From Cupriavidus phytohabitans (GTDB lineage Bacteria > Pseudomonadota > Gammaproteobacteria > Burkholderiales > Burkholderiaceae), in NCBI RefSeq assembly GCF_000426345.1, contig NZ_AUFE01000016.1, positions 57,001-121,000 of the forward strand: a stretch of 64,000 bases of DNA, written 5' to 3'. A model generated the notes under the pieces. The model ran no database searches and was not told where the DNA came from. It was given only the letters and a program-made list of their open reading frames with translations. A program made the translations under genes and the position numbers. Numbering within the stretch: the stretch's first letter is position 1; every line of letters begins with the position of its first letter. This document shows positions 27,854 through 38,000 of this stretch, piece after piece.

Positions 27854-27894
27854 CCCATTGCCTGGCCATTTCCTGGCCATAGCCTGGCAATGGG
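27854..27894. terminator. Stem-loop after the DMT permease
   Basis: CCCATTGCCTGGC pairs with GCCTGGCAATGGG (12 of 13). The loop holds a third CCTGGCCAT repeat. No T-run follows, so its role as terminator is uncertain. Confidence 0.4.
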
Positions 27895-28002
27895 CACCGC
27901 CGCGCTGACTATACTTCGCCTGGAGGGGGCGCGGCGCATCAATCGTGCCCGCTTCGTCCCCGCGCAAACCGCAGCCTGGACACCGACGCCTGGGAGGGGG
28001 GC

Positions 28003-28827
28003 ATGGATCACACCGGAGATTCGTTTCGCGCCTTTGAGCTGGCTGGCTGGGAAGACCCCGAAGTCGTCAGCCGCTACCAGGAGCACCTGTCGCACGTGAC
28101 CCGGCAATCGATCGGGGCGTTGCTGGACGAGGCGCGCGCCGGCAGCGGGCTGCGCGTGCTCGATGTCGCCAGCGGTTCGGGGCATATCGCCGCGGCGGCG
28201 GCGCGGCGCGGCGCCGAGGCCATTGGCATCGATTTCTCGATGGCGCAGGTGCAACTGGCGCGCAAGCTTTATCCCGACATCGATTACCAGCAGGCCGACG
28301 CGCAGGCGCTGCCCTTTGGCGACGCCAGCTTCGATGTCGTGGTCAACGGGTTCGGCATGTGCCACCTGTCCGATCCCGATGCCGCGCTGCGCGAAGCCTT
28401 CCGCGTGCTGCGTCCCGGCGGGCGCATCGCTTTCACGGTGTGGGATGCCCCCGAGCGCGCGGTGGGTTTCGGCGCGGTCTATGCCGCCATCCGCGCCTAT
28501 GGCTCGATGGAGGTCGACCTGCCGGCGGGACCCAATTTCTTTCTCTTCAGCGATCCCAACCAGTGCCGCAGCGCCTTGCAGCAGGCCGGCTTTGTCGCCG
28601 CGTCGTGCCGGCACGTGCACCAGGTGTGGCGCTTTTCCACGCCGGACCAGCTGTTCGATGCGCTGGCGCAGGGCACCGTGCGCGCAGCCGCCACGCTGCG
28701 CGCGCAGACCCCGCGGGCGCGCGACGAAATCCGGGCCGTGCTGCGCGGTACGGTCGCCGGCTATATGCGCGGCAGCGGCTTCGAGGTGCCGATGCCGGCG
28801 GTGCTGGCCGCGGCCGTGAAGCCCTGA
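28003..28827 (+). CDS. Class I SAM-dependent methyltransferase
   Basis: A 274-residue Rossmann-fold methyltransferase of the UbiE/type-11 kind. Motif I is VLDVASGSGHIAAAAARRGAE with the acidic residue in GIDFSMAQ, followed by ADAQALPFGDASFDVVVNGFG and the post-motif REAFRVLRPGGRIAFTVWD. The substrate is unknown. A GGGAGGGGGG run directly upstream serves as ribosome site. It stands alone between the DMT permease and a small exported protein. Confidence 0.9.
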   Translation: MDHTGDSFRAFELAGWEDPEVVSRYQEHLSHVTRQSIGALLDEARAGSGLRVLDVASGSGHIAAAAARRGAEAIGIDFSMAQVQLARKLYPDIDYQQADAQALPFGDASFDVVVNGFGMCHLSDPDAALREAFRVLRPGGRIAFTVWDAPERAVGFGAVYAAIRAYGSMEVDLPAGPNFFLFSDPNQCRSALQQAGFVAASCRHVHQVWRFSTPDQLFDALAQGTVRAAATLRAQTPRARDEIRAVLRGTVAGYMRGSGFEVPMPAVLAAAVKP

Positions 28828-29037
28828 ACTGCGGGCGGTGTTGGAGGGATACCGACAGCTTTTCGCTGGTCGTCGGTCCGGTCCCAACGGGTGATCGTGG
28901 GAAAGGCCCGGGAAAGTGCACCACACCCCGCTGCAGGCGGCGCAGTGGTGGTGGCACGGTCATTGCGGAATGGACAGCGAGCGCGGCGCCGATGCTCGTT
29001 GTCCCACCCGCCAGCAATGGCTTCCCGGAGAACACCG

Positions 29038-29400
29038 ATGAACCCCCAATCCCCCTGCCAACGCGGGCAGGCCGCATCGCGCCCGCAAAAGACATTGCTG
29101 CACCGCCCGCGCCGCGCCATCGCGCTGCTGCGCATACTGGGGCTGTGCCTGAACAGCGTCGCCTGCGCACAGGCCGAAGCGCCGCAGCCCGCCACCCCGG
29201 TGGTCGTGGCTGTCACCCCTGAACAGAAATTCGCCCCCGGATACCTCGAGGCCGTGTCCACTGGCTATGACAATGGCGTGGCATGGCAGGAGCCGGAAGG
29301 CATTGCGCCACTGCGGCAGCCGCGCGAGGCGCGTGGGCCGGCTAGCGGAGATGCCGGCGCGGCGGTGCGACCGGTGTCGGCAAAGCCGCCAGTCCGTTGA
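29038..29400 (+). CDS. Hypothetical exported protein
   Basis: A 120-residue product that I do not recognise. The ATG at 29038 has CCGGAG upstream. A basic N-terminus is followed by a hydrophobic stretch (AIALLRILGLCLNSVACAQA) that could be a signal peptide with cleavage after AQA. The mature part is short, alanine/proline-rich and low in complexity, with GYLEAVSTGYDNGVAW the only distinctive segment. It may be a small periplasmic protein; coding status is moderately supported by the start site and signal. Confidence 0.5.
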   Translation: MNPQSPCQRGQAASRPQKTLLHRPRRAIALLRILGLCLNSVACAQAEAPQPATPVVVAVTPEQKFAPGYLEAVSTGYDNGVAWQEPEGIAPLRQPREARGPASGDAGAAVRPVSAKPPVR

Positions 29401-29500
29401 GCGGGGTCCGAGGAAGTCATCGAGAGATTTCCGATTCTCGGTTGGGATCTGCCTACAATGCGTCACATCGGCCTCACATCGGCCCAATGCAGCCCCGACC

Positions 29501-30361
29501 ATGGACATCGAACTCGCCCGCACCTTCCTGCAAGTCGTGCGTACCGGCAGCCTGCTGGCGGCCGCCGACAAGCTGCACGTCACGCAAACCGCGGTCACGG
29601 CCCGTATCAAGAGCCTGGAGTCACAGCTGAACTGCCGGCTGTTCGACCGCAACAAGGCCGGCGCGCGCCTGACTGCCGACGGCCAGCGCTTCCTGGGCTA
29701 TGCCAGCCAGCTGGTACAGACCTGGGAGGCGGCGTGCCGCGAGCTGCCGCTGCCGGCGGGGCTGGAAAGCCTGTTCCGCTTCGGCGCGGAGATCAGCCTG
29801 GGCAATCCGCTGGTATTGCTGTGGGCCACGCGCCTGCGCCAGCAGATGCCGGCGCTGGCGGTGCGCGCTGAAGTGGGTGAGGGTGAGGCGCTGCAGTACA
29901 AGCTGCAGTCGGGCACGCTCGATGCGGCGCTGGTCTACCAGCCGGAGTATGCGCCCGGCATGCACGTCGAGGCGCTGATGGAAGAAACGCTGATCCTGAT
30001 CCGCTCGACCCAGCGCGACGGTCCCTATGTCTACGTCGACTGGGGGCCGGAGTTCCGGCGCCAGCATGACAGCGTGCTGCCCCAGCATGCGCGCGCATCG
30101 CTGTACTTCAACCTGGGGCCGCTGGCGTTGCAGTACATCCTGCAGTTCGGCGGCAGCGGCTATTTTCGGACGCGGGTCGTGCAGAGTTACCTGGACACCG
30201 GCGTGCTGGAGCGCGTCGACAGCGCATCGGAATTCTCGTATCCGGTGTTCCTGGTCTGCGCCAGGAAGCCAGCCGGCACGACGCAGGAGGCCGTGCGCAT
30301 CCTGCGCGATATCGTGCGCGAAGAATCTGACTGGTCGCAGCGCTGGGACGTGCCGCTGTAG
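29501..30361 (+). CDS. LysR-family transcriptional regulator
   Basis: A 286-residue regulator. The N-terminal winged helix is clear: ELARTFLQVVRTGSLLAAADKLHVTQTAVTARIKSLESQL, then LFDRNKAGARLTADGQRFLGYA. The effector-binding domain follows. The start MDIELARTF is at 29501. No divergent partner is obvious; the gene to the left is co-directional and the small gene to the right converges on it, so its targets cannot be read from context. Confidence 0.93.
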   Translation: MDIELARTFLQVVRTGSLLAAADKLHVTQTAVTARIKSLESQLNCRLFDRNKAGARLTADGQRFLGYASQLVQTWEAACRELPLPAGLESLFRFGAEISLGNPLVLLWATRLRQQMPALAVRAEVGEGEALQYKLQSGTLDAALVYQPEYAPGMHVEALMEETLILIRSTQRDGPYVYVDWGPEFRRQHDSVLPQHARASLYFNLGPLALQYILQFGGSGYFRTRVVQSYLDTGVLERVDSASEFSYPVFLVCARKPAGTTQEAVRILRDIVREESDWSQRWDVPL

Positions 30362-30376
30362 CAGGCGCCACTGGCA

Positions 30377-30631
30377 TCAGGCGCGTACCGGCGCGGGCTG
30401 TGCCGCCAGCCCCGCCCAGCCGGGCATGTCTGCAGGCACCAGCCGGTATTGCCGCACGCGCTTGCCGCCGCGCGGGCGGCGGGGCGGCCTCGGTTCCAGG
30501 CCGGCGAAACGGCCATGACGCTGCGCGCGCTCGAATACCGGCTCCGGTACCCGCGTGCCGACCAGCCAGGTGACGGTGCCTCCCAGCGCCACCAGCATCA
30601 GCGCCAGCGCAATCCAGAGGATGGCTTCCAT
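30377..30631 (-). CDS. Small single-pass membrane protein of unknown function
   Basis: An 84-residue product. One membrane helix (ILWIALALMLVALGGTVTWLVG) is followed by a strongly basic, arginine- and proline-rich tail (PRPPRRPRGGKRVRQYRL). I do not recognise a family. The ATG at 30631 has GGGAAAG upstream; an ATG five codons earlier (30646) is possible. It converges on the LysR gene. The clear membrane segment and positive cytoplasmic tail speak for a real gene. Confidence 0.5.
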   Translation of the reverse strand: MEAILWIALALMLVALGGTVTWLVGTRVPEPVFERAQRHGRFAGLEPRPPRRPRGGKRVRQYRLVPADMPGWAGLAAQPAPVRA

Positions 30632-30867
30632 GCTTTCCCGCTCCATCGAATAGGTGTCTGAGCTTCCAGTATCGACACAAAGCATGCCCGTGGGTAAATG
30701 AAAGTTATCGTAGGTTCATATCAATAAAATTGCATTGAATGGCCTGTCCCGGCAATCCCGGCGCGGGCACGGGTTGTAGAAAAATCATCTTTTCCGACGA
30801 ACCTCAGACAAGCGGCACGGCAGACACTCAACCGATCCGCACATCAAACCAGAAGGGGACGCCAGCC

Positions 30868-32025
30868 ATGCAACGCCTGATCTTCGAAGCCGAACACGAC
30901 GCCTTCCGCGAATCCGCCCGCCGCTTCTACCAGCGCGAGGTCGGGCCGCACGGCGAGCGCTGGCGCGAGCAGGGCTGTGTCGACCGCGAGGTGTTCCGCA
31001 AGGCCGGCGAGCAGGGCTACCTGCTGATGTGGGCCGACGAGAAATATGGCGGCGCCGGCGTCGACGACTTCCGCTATGAGCAAATCCTGATCGAGGAAAA
31101 CGCGCGCCATGGCGACTCCGGTTTTTTCGGCACGCTCCATTCGCGCCTGGTGGCGCCGTATATCGGCCGCATCGGCAACGAAGAGCAGCGCCTGCGCCTG
31201 CTTCCGGCCGCGGCGCGCGGCGAGGCCATCTTCGCCATCGCCATGACCGAGCCGCAGACCGGTTCCGACCTGGCCGGCATCCGCACTCGCGCCGAGGATC
31301 GCGGCGACCACTGGGTGCTGAACGGCGCCAAGACCTATATTTCGAACGGCCAGCTGGCCGACTACGTGGTGGTGGTGGCGCGCACCGACCCCGAGCGCAG
31401 CCACGGCCTGACGCTGTTTATCGTCGAGCGCGGCATGCCGGGCTTCGAGCGCGGCCGCAAGCTGCGCAAGATGGGCCTGCATTCGCAGGACACCTCGGAG
31501 CTGTTCTTCGACAACGTCAAGGTGCCCAAGGCCAACGTGCTGGGCGAGCCCGGCCAGGCCTTCCGCTACCTGACCCGCCACCTGGCCGAGGAACGGCTGA
31601 TTGGCGCCTGTGGCTACATGGCGTCGGCGCAGGTGGCGTTCGACCTGACACTGGATTACGTCAAGGAGCGCAAGGCCTTCGGCCGGCCGATCGGCACCTT
31701 CCAGAATTCGCGCTTCAAGCTGGCCGAGCTGCGTGCCCAGATCGACGCGATCCAGACCTTTGTCGACCAGTGCGTGCTGCAGCATAACGCCGGCACGCTG
31801 ACGGTGGAGACGGCGGCGTCGGCCAAGCTGCTGACCTCCGAGCTGCAAGGGCGCGTGGTGGACGAGGGCGTGCAGCTGCACGGCGGCGCCGGCTATATGG
31901 AGGAGTACCGCATCTGCCGGATGTACGCGGATGCGCGGATCTCGCGTATCTACGCCGGCAGCAGCGAGATCATGAAAGAGATCATCGGGCGCAGCCTGGG
32001 GCTGGACGACCGCGTCAAGGCGTAG
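30868..32025 (+). CDS. Acyl-CoA dehydrogenase
   Basis: A 385-residue FAD enzyme catalysing alpha,beta-dehydrogenation of an acyl-CoA thioester. The signatures AMTEPQTGSDLAGIRTRAE, GAKTYISNGQLADYVVVVAR and LHGGAGYMEEYRICRMYADARI are present. The usual C-terminal catalytic glutamate position reads YAGSSEIM, without glutamate. Instead E242 in AEERLIGA aligns with the base used by long-chain and isovaleryl-CoA dehydrogenases. A long-chain or branched substrate is therefore more likely. AGAAGGGGAC precedes the start. No other beta-oxidation gene is adjacent. Confidence 0.93.
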   Translation: MQRLIFEAEHDAFRESARRFYQREVGPHGERWREQGCVDREVFRKAGEQGYLLMWADEKYGGAGVDDFRYEQILIEENARHGDSGFFGTLHSRLVAPYIGRIGNEEQRLRLLPAAARGEAIFAIAMTEPQTGSDLAGIRTRAEDRGDHWVLNGAKTYISNGQLADYVVVVARTDPERSHGLTLFIVERGMPGFERGRKLRKMGLHSQDTSELFFDNVKVPKANVLGEPGQAFRYLTRHLAEERLIGACGYMASAQVAFDLTLDYVKERKAFGRPIGTFQNSRFKLAELRAQIDAIQTFVDQCVLQHNAGTLTVETAASAKLLTSELQGRVVDEGVQLHGGAGYMEEYRICRMYADARISRIYAGSSEIMKEIIGRSLGLDDRVKA

Positions 32026-32052
32026 GCCCCGCCACAATAGCCAAAGCTGAAT

Positions 32053-32109
32053 AACGGCCCGGAAGCCGCTGACCCATGCGTCGGCGATTCCCGGGCCGTT
32101 TGCTTTTTT
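32053..32109 (+). terminator. Terminator after the acyl-CoA dehydrogenase
   Basis: AACGGCCCGG at 32053 pairs with CCGGGCCGTT ending at 32100, with a small inner hairpin in the loop, followed by TGCTTTTTTG. Confidence 0.8.
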
Positions 32110-32400
32110 GATCGAAGTCGCACGGGAATGGAGTTTTCACGCAGTTAAAGGCTTTTGTCAGCTATATGAAAGCCGTTTGTAAAGCGATTCGGTTTGAATG
32201 CCGTCGGGAGATCGTGTCCGGGTGGCGTTTCGAACATCGGGACAACGGGCGAGGGTGCGGCAAGACGGCCCAGCCGGGCGGCCGCGGAGACAGCCGCCTC
32301 GACGGATGAAAACTCGTCCGTCGGTGCACCGCTTGGCGGGCACGGTCGTTTACCGCAGACCGTTGACCGCAAACCGCTTTCGAACCGAGCCTGACTGACC
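32110..32400 (+). promoter_or_regulatory. Leader region of the metal-efflux operon
   Basis: This 291-bp stretch carries no gene. It should contain the promoter of the efflux triad. I see a weak inverted repeat around 32149-32176 (GGCTTTT..GAAAGCC) but no clear -35/-10 pair or known metal-sensor box. Confidence 0.35.
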
Positions 32401-33789
32401 GTGCCTGTCGTCTTTACCCGTGCCGCCGCGGGAACCCTGTTCCTGCTGGGCATTCTCGCCACACCCGCGGCCAGCATTGCCGCCGAACCCCAGCCTTCAG
32501 CCGATACCGCCGATTCGGCCGGTCCCTGCACGCCACCGCCCGCGGGCGCCACGCTGACGCTGGCCCAGGTGCGCCTCGACGCGCTGCGCTGCAACCGCAC
32601 CATCATTGCCGCGCGGCGCGGCGTGGAAGCCAGCCAGGCCGATGTGCAGATCGCGTCGCAGCGGCCCAACCCGGTGCTGAGCCTGGGTGTCGAGAACATC
32701 AACCCGCACGCCGGCGTCGGCTCCGGCAACCTGCGCAGCAAGACAGTGGACTCCAAGCTGCGCGTCGACCAGCTCATCGAAACCGCCAACAAGGGCAACC
32801 TGCGCGTCGATGCCGCGCAAAAGGCCAGCGCCGCGGCGGGCGAGGCGGTGCAGGCCGTGGTGGCGCAGCAGACCGCGGCGGTCGAGCAGGCCTTCTTCGA
32901 GGCGCTGGTCAGCCAGGAACGCGTGGCGGTGCTCCGGGAAACGCTGGGTTTGTACGAGCGCACGCGCCAGGCCAGCGAGACGCGCCTGAAGGCCGGCGAC
33001 GTGGCGCGCGCCGACGTGAACAAGCTGCAGCTCGACGTGTTGCGCGCGCAGAACGACATGCGCCAGGCCATGACCGACCACTACAGCGACAAGGCAGCGC
33101 TGGCGCAGGCGATGGGGGTTCCCGGCACGCTGTCGGATAACCGGCTGGTCGCCGACTGGCCGGCGTTCGATGCGCCGGCGCCGCAACCCGATCCCTACCT
33201 GCTCGAGCGCCGCCCCGACGTGACTGCCGCCGAGGCGCGCCTGGCCGCGGCGGCCGCCTCGCGCGACCTGGCCCGCGCGGGACGCGTGCCCGACGTGACC
33301 ATTGGCGCGCAGGCCGAGCACTATCCGGTCTCCCCCACCAACTCCTATGGCACCGGCAACAGCTTCGGCGTGTTCCTGTCGATCCCGCTGTTCGTGCGCC
33401 ACCGCAACGGCGGCGAGGCGCGCCGCGCCGAGGTTGACTACTACGCCGCGCTGGATGACCGCAACCGCGTGATGCTGGAGGCCGGCAACGAAATCGACCG
33501 GCTGCGCAGCCAGCTCGAAACCGCGCGCCAGTCGCTGCGCCAGATGCGCGACGAGGTGCTGCCCGCCGCGGAAAGCGTCGCCGGCAGCGCCGAGTTCGCC
33601 TACAGCAAGGGCGCCACCGGCGTGCTCGACCTGCTCGACGCGCGCCGCGCGCTGCGCCAGACCCGGCTCGATGCCGTCGAAGCGCAGGGTGCATACGCCA
33701 AGGCGTTGTCGGCCTACCGCGCCGCTTTACAGACCTCCGAGACCTCTGCCACCACGGGCGCACCCGTGGCCTCACAGGCACGTCCCTGA
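32401..33789 (+). CDS. CzcC-like outer-membrane efflux channel (TolC family)
   Basis: A 462-residue outer-membrane factor of a heavy-metal tripartite pump. A signal peptide ends near SIAAEP. The two TolC repeats are seen as LTLAQVRLDALRCNRTIIAARRGVEASQADV and LLERRPDVTAAEARLAAAAASRDLARAGRVPDVTIGAQ. Long coiled-coil helices (LRSQLETARQSLRQMRDEVLPAAESV) form the periplasmic tunnel. Its closest pattern is CzcC/CnrC. GTG at 32401 is the start. It is the first gene of the triad and lies 24 bp before the adaptor gene. Confidence 0.9.
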   Translation: MPVVFTRAAAGTLFLLGILATPAASIAAEPQPSADTADSAGPCTPPPAGATLTLAQVRLDALRCNRTIIAARRGVEASQADVQIASQRPNPVLSLGVENINPHAGVGSGNLRSKTVDSKLRVDQLIETANKGNLRVDAAQKASAAAGEAVQAVVAQQTAAVEQAFFEALVSQERVAVLRETLGLYERTRQASETRLKAGDVARADVNKLQLDVLRAQNDMRQAMTDHYSDKAALAQAMGVPGTLSDNRLVADWPAFDAPAPQPDPYLLERRPDVTAAEARLAAAAASRDLARAGRVPDVTIGAQAEHYPVSPTNSYGTGNSFGVFLSIPLFVRHRNGGEARRAEVDYYAALDDRNRVMLEAGNEIDRLRSQLETARQSLRQMRDEVLPAAESVAGSAEFAYSKGATGVLDLLDARRALRQTRLDAVEAQGAYAKALSAYRAALQTSETSATTGAPVASQARP

Positions 33790-33813
33790 ACCCGCAGTTC
33801 CCGCGCATTCTTC

Positions 33814-35046
33814 ATGTCTCACTTGTCACGCATGTTCCGCCGCACGTCCTGCACCCGTCGTTCAGTTTTCCCCGCCGATTCCGCACGGCTGTCTTCCGTC
33901 TGCGCCGTGGCGCTGTGCGCGCTGGTGCTCGCCGCGTGCGGCAAGTCCGAGCCGCCCAAGCCCGATGACGATCCCAAGGTCAGCGGCAACACCATCCAGT
34001 TCCCGGCCAGCGTGAAATCGCTGCCCGGCATTGCCGGCGAACCCGCCAAGTCCGGCGGCGAGCGCATGCTGAACCTGCCGGGCCGGCTGGTGTGGAACGA
34101 AGACAAGACCGTGCGCGTGTCCACGCCCTTCGCCGGCCGCGTGACCGAGGTCCTGGTGCAGCCGGGCGCCACCGTCAAGGCCGGCCAGCCGCTGGCCAGC
34201 CTGACCTCGCCGGACTTCGGCGTGGCCCAGTCCGATGCGCGCAAGGCCGCCGCCGACAGCGCGGTCGCGGCCAAGGCGCTGGCGCGCCAGCGCGAGCTGT
34301 ACGGCGCCGGCGTCATCGCGCAGAAGGAGCTGGAACAGTCGCAGGCCGACGCGGCGCGCGCTGCCGCCGACCTGCAGCGCACCCAGGCGGCACTGCGCCA
34401 GTACGGCGCTGCGGCAGGCAGCGACGGCGTGAACCAGCGCTTCGCGCTGCGCAGCCCGATCGATGGCCTGGTGGTCGAGCGCAACATCAACCAGGGCATG
34501 GAGCTGCGCCCCGACCAGCCGCCAGCCGCGCCGCTGTTCCTGATCACCGACCCGACCACGCTGTGGGCGCAGGTCGATGCGGCGGAGTCCGACCTCAGCC
34601 TGTTCCGCGACGGCGTCATGGTGCAGGTAGTCACCGCCGCCTACCCCGGCGAAACCTTCACCGGCACCGTGGTCAAGATCGCCGACTATGTCGACCCGAC
34701 CGCACGCAGCATCAAGGTCCGGCTGAGTGTGCCCAATCCCGGGCGCCGCCTGAAGGCCGAGATGTTCGTCACGGCGCGCATGCCCGCGGCATCGTTCGAA
34801 GGCATCGCGGTGCCTTCCAAGGCCGTGTTCCTGGCCGACAACCGCAACTATGTCTTCGTGCGCACCGCCGCCAACACCTTCGAGCGCCGCCAGGTGCGCG
34901 TGGGCGTGACCATGCCGGGCACCACCGAACTGCTGGAAGGCGTGAAGGAAGGCGAGACCGTGGTGACCGAGGGCAACCTCTACCTGCAGGACATCCTGCG
35001 CGATGCCACCGCTGTCAATGCGGCGCGCGCGGCCGACAAGAAGTGA
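33814..35046 (+). CDS. CzcB-like membrane-fusion (adaptor) lipoprotein
   Basis: A 410-residue periplasmic adaptor linking pump and channel. The N-terminus carries a lipobox (LVLAACGKS), so the mature protein is probably lipid-anchored. Biotinyl-lipoyl halves are recognisable as RVTEVLVQPGATVKAGQPLASL and LRSPIDGLVVERNINQGMEL, flanking an alpha-helical hairpin rich in alanine, then the beta-barrel (GETFTGTVVKIADYVDPTARSIKVR). The long N-terminal metal-binding domain of CzcB is not seen. It lies between the channel gene and the pump gene. Confidence 0.92.
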   Translation: MSHLSRMFRRTSCTRRSVFPADSARLSSVCAVALCALVLAACGKSEPPKPDDDPKVSGNTIQFPASVKSLPGIAGEPAKSGGERMLNLPGRLVWNEDKTVRVSTPFAGRVTEVLVQPGATVKAGQPLASLTSPDFGVAQSDARKAAADSAVAAKALARQRELYGAGVIAQKELEQSQADAARAAADLQRTQAALRQYGAAAGSDGVNQRFALRSPIDGLVVERNINQGMELRPDQPPAAPLFLITDPTTLWAQVDAAESDLSLFRDGVMVQVVTAAYPGETFTGTVVKIADYVDPTARSIKVRLSVPNPGRRLKAEMFVTARMPAASFEGIAVPSKAVFLADNRNYVFVRTAANTFERRQVRVGVTMPGTTELLEGVKEGETVVTEGNLYLQDILRDATAVNAARAADKK

Positions 35047-35059
35047 GGACGGCCGCCAC

Positions 35060-38000
35060 ATGATCTCGCGCATCGTCAGCTTTGCCCTGCACCAGAAGCT
35101 CTTTGTCTGGCTGGGGCTGCTAATCTTCGTCGGCGGCGGCCTGGCCGCGTTCAAGAACCTGCCCATCGAGGCCTTCCCCGACGTTTCCGACATCCAGGTC
35201 AACGTCATCACGCTGTACCCCGGCCGCGCCGCGGAAGAAGTCGAGCGGCAGGTCACCATCCCGATCGAGACCGCGCTGGCCGGCACGCCCAACGCGGTGC
35301 GGGTGTTCTCGCACACCCAGTTCGGCCTGTCGTTCATGATGGTGACCTTCAATGACCGCGCCACCGACGTGACCGCGCGCCAGCAGATCCTGGAGCGGCT
35401 GCGCAGCGTCGACCTGCCCGACGGCGTGCATCCCGACCTGGCGCCGCTGTCGACCGCGATCGGCGAGATCTTCCGCTTCCGCCTCACCGGCAAGGGCTAT
35501 ACGCCGCAGGAGCTGCGCACGCTGCAGGACTGGGTGGTCGAGAAGAACCTGCGCCAGGTGCCGGGCGTGGCCGACCTCGTGACGATCGGCGGCACCATCA
35601 AGCAGTACGAAGTCAACCCCAACCTCGCACGCATGCGCGACGCCAGGATCTCGCTGTCGCAGCTGTTCACCGCGCTGCAGCGCGCCAACGCCAACGCCGG
35701 CGGCGGCGCCGTGGCGCACGGGCGCCAGCAGTTCCTGCTGCGCTCGCTGGGCAGCTTCCGCACCTCGGCCGACATCGCCAACGTGGTGGTGGCCGAGAAC
35801 AACGGCACGCCGATCCTGGTCAAGGACATCGCCGAGGTCAAGGTCGGCAGCGCGCCGCCGCAGGGCCTGATGGGCCAGGACGACGAAGAAGACATCGTCT
35901 CGGGCATCGTGGTGATGCGCAAGGGCGAGAACCCGTCGGCGGTGCTGGAGGCACTGAAGGCGAAGATCGACCTGCTTGACGACCAGATCCTGCCCAAGGG
36001 CGTGAAGATCGTGCCGTACTACGACCGCTCCACGCTGATCGACAAGACCCTGCACACGGTGTTCGGCAACCTGGTCGAGGGCGCGCTGCTGGTAATGGCG
36101 GTGCTGTACCTGTTCCTGGCCAACGTGCGCGCCGCCGCGATCGTGGCGCTGGTGATCCCGCTGGCGCTGCTGTCGACCTTCATCGGGCTGACCTGGGTCG
36201 GCATCCCGGCCAACCTGCTGTCACTGGGGGCGATGGACTTCGGTATCATCGTCGATGGCGCGGTGATCGTGGTCGAGAACATCTTCAAGCGGCTGGGCGA
36301 ACTCAAGGAGCAGCAGATCCGCGACAGCAAGGCGCGGCTGCACGCGATCCTGCAGGCCACCACCGAGGTGGGCCGCCCGACCGTGTTCTCGATGGTCATC
36401 ATCATCGCCGCGCACATCCCGATCTTCACGCTGCAGCGGCACGAGGGCAAGATCTTCGCCCCGATGGCCTATACCGTGACGGGCGCACTGATCGGTTCGC
36501 TGATCATCTCGCTGACGCTGGTGCCGCTGCTGTGCCACCTGCTGCTGACGAAGAACATCGCGCACGACGACAACTTCATCGTTCGCCATTGCAAGCGGCT
36601 GTACGAGCCCATGCTGGGCTGGGCGCTGGACCACAAGAAGCTGGTGATTGGCGCTGCGCTGGGCCTGCTGCTGGTGACGGTGGGCGTGGGCAAGTTCCTC
36701 GGCAGCGAGTTCCTGCCGGAACTGGACGAAGGCTCGATGTGGGTCAGCTTCGACCTGCCGGCCTCGGTCTCGATCGACGAGGCGCGCGACCAGGCGCGGC
36801 TGCTGCGCAGCGTCATCCGCAAGACGCCGGAGGTCAACAGCACCATCTCCAAGGTGGGCCGCCCCGATGACGGCACCGATCCCAAGCTGATCAACACCGT
36901 CGAGATCCTGGTCGACCTCAAGCCCGAGAAGCAGTGGCGCGATGGCTTCAACAAGCGCGCCATCATCGGCGAGATCGACAGGAACCTGCGCCAGCTGCCC
37001 GGCATCGAGCCCAATTTCTCGCAGCCGGTGCGCGACAACATCCTGGAAAGCATCTCGCAGATCAAGGGCCAGATCGTCATCAAGGTGCAGAGCGACAGCC
37101 TCGAGCAGAACAAGAAGGTGGCCGACCAGATCCTGGCCAACGTGCAGTCGGTCAAGGGCGTGATGCGCGCCTTCATCGACCGCGACGGCGAGCTGCCGCA
37201 GTACGTGCTGGAGTTCGACCGCGCCCAGGCGGCGCGCTACGGCATCAACGTGGCCGACGTGCAGGACCTGATGGAAACCGCGCTGGCCGGCAAGGCCGCC
37301 ACCGAGCTGTGGGAAGGCGAGCGCCACTTCAGCGTGGCGGTGCGCCTGAAGCCGTCCGAGCGCGAGTTGCCCAACCTGCCCCATATCTTCATGCAGACCG
37401 CCGATGGCGCGCAGGTGCCGCTGTCGCAGCTGGTGACCTTCCGCGCGGCGTCGGGCGCGATGAACATCAGCCGCGAGAACGGCCAGCGCACCACCTCGAT
37501 CGGCATCTTCATCCGCGACCGCGACATGGGCAGCGTGGTCAAGGACATGCAGGCGCTGGTGAAGAAGAACGTCAAGGCCGACGACGTCAAGATCAGCTGG
37601 TCGGGCGAGTTCGAGAACCAGGAGCGCGCCATGGCGCGGCTGGCGATCGTGGTGCCGCTGTCGGTGCTGATGATCTTCCTGCTGCTGTTCAACGCGTTCA
37701 AGTCATTCAAGAGCGCGACGCTGATCATCTCGAACATCCCGTTCGCGCTGATCGGCGGCGTGTTCGCGCTGTTCCTGACTGGCATCCCGCTGTCGGTATC
37801 GGCGGCGATCGGCTTTATCGCGCTGTTCGGCCAGGCGGTGCTGAACGGCGTGGTGATGGTGACCTACTTCAACCAGCTGCGCGATGAGGGCATGCCGGTG
37901 CGCCAGGCCGTGCTGACCGGTTCGATGGACCGGCTGCGCACGGTGCTGATGACCGCGCTGCTGGCAATGCTGGGCCTGTTCCCGATGGCGATCTCGCGCG

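Noticed and set aside
24644..27967. 1107-codon antisense frame over the transferase, sugar dehydrogenase and permease
   Set aside because: Spans three well-supported genes and their gaps; protein is rich in R, H, G and Q, as expected for a shadow frame.
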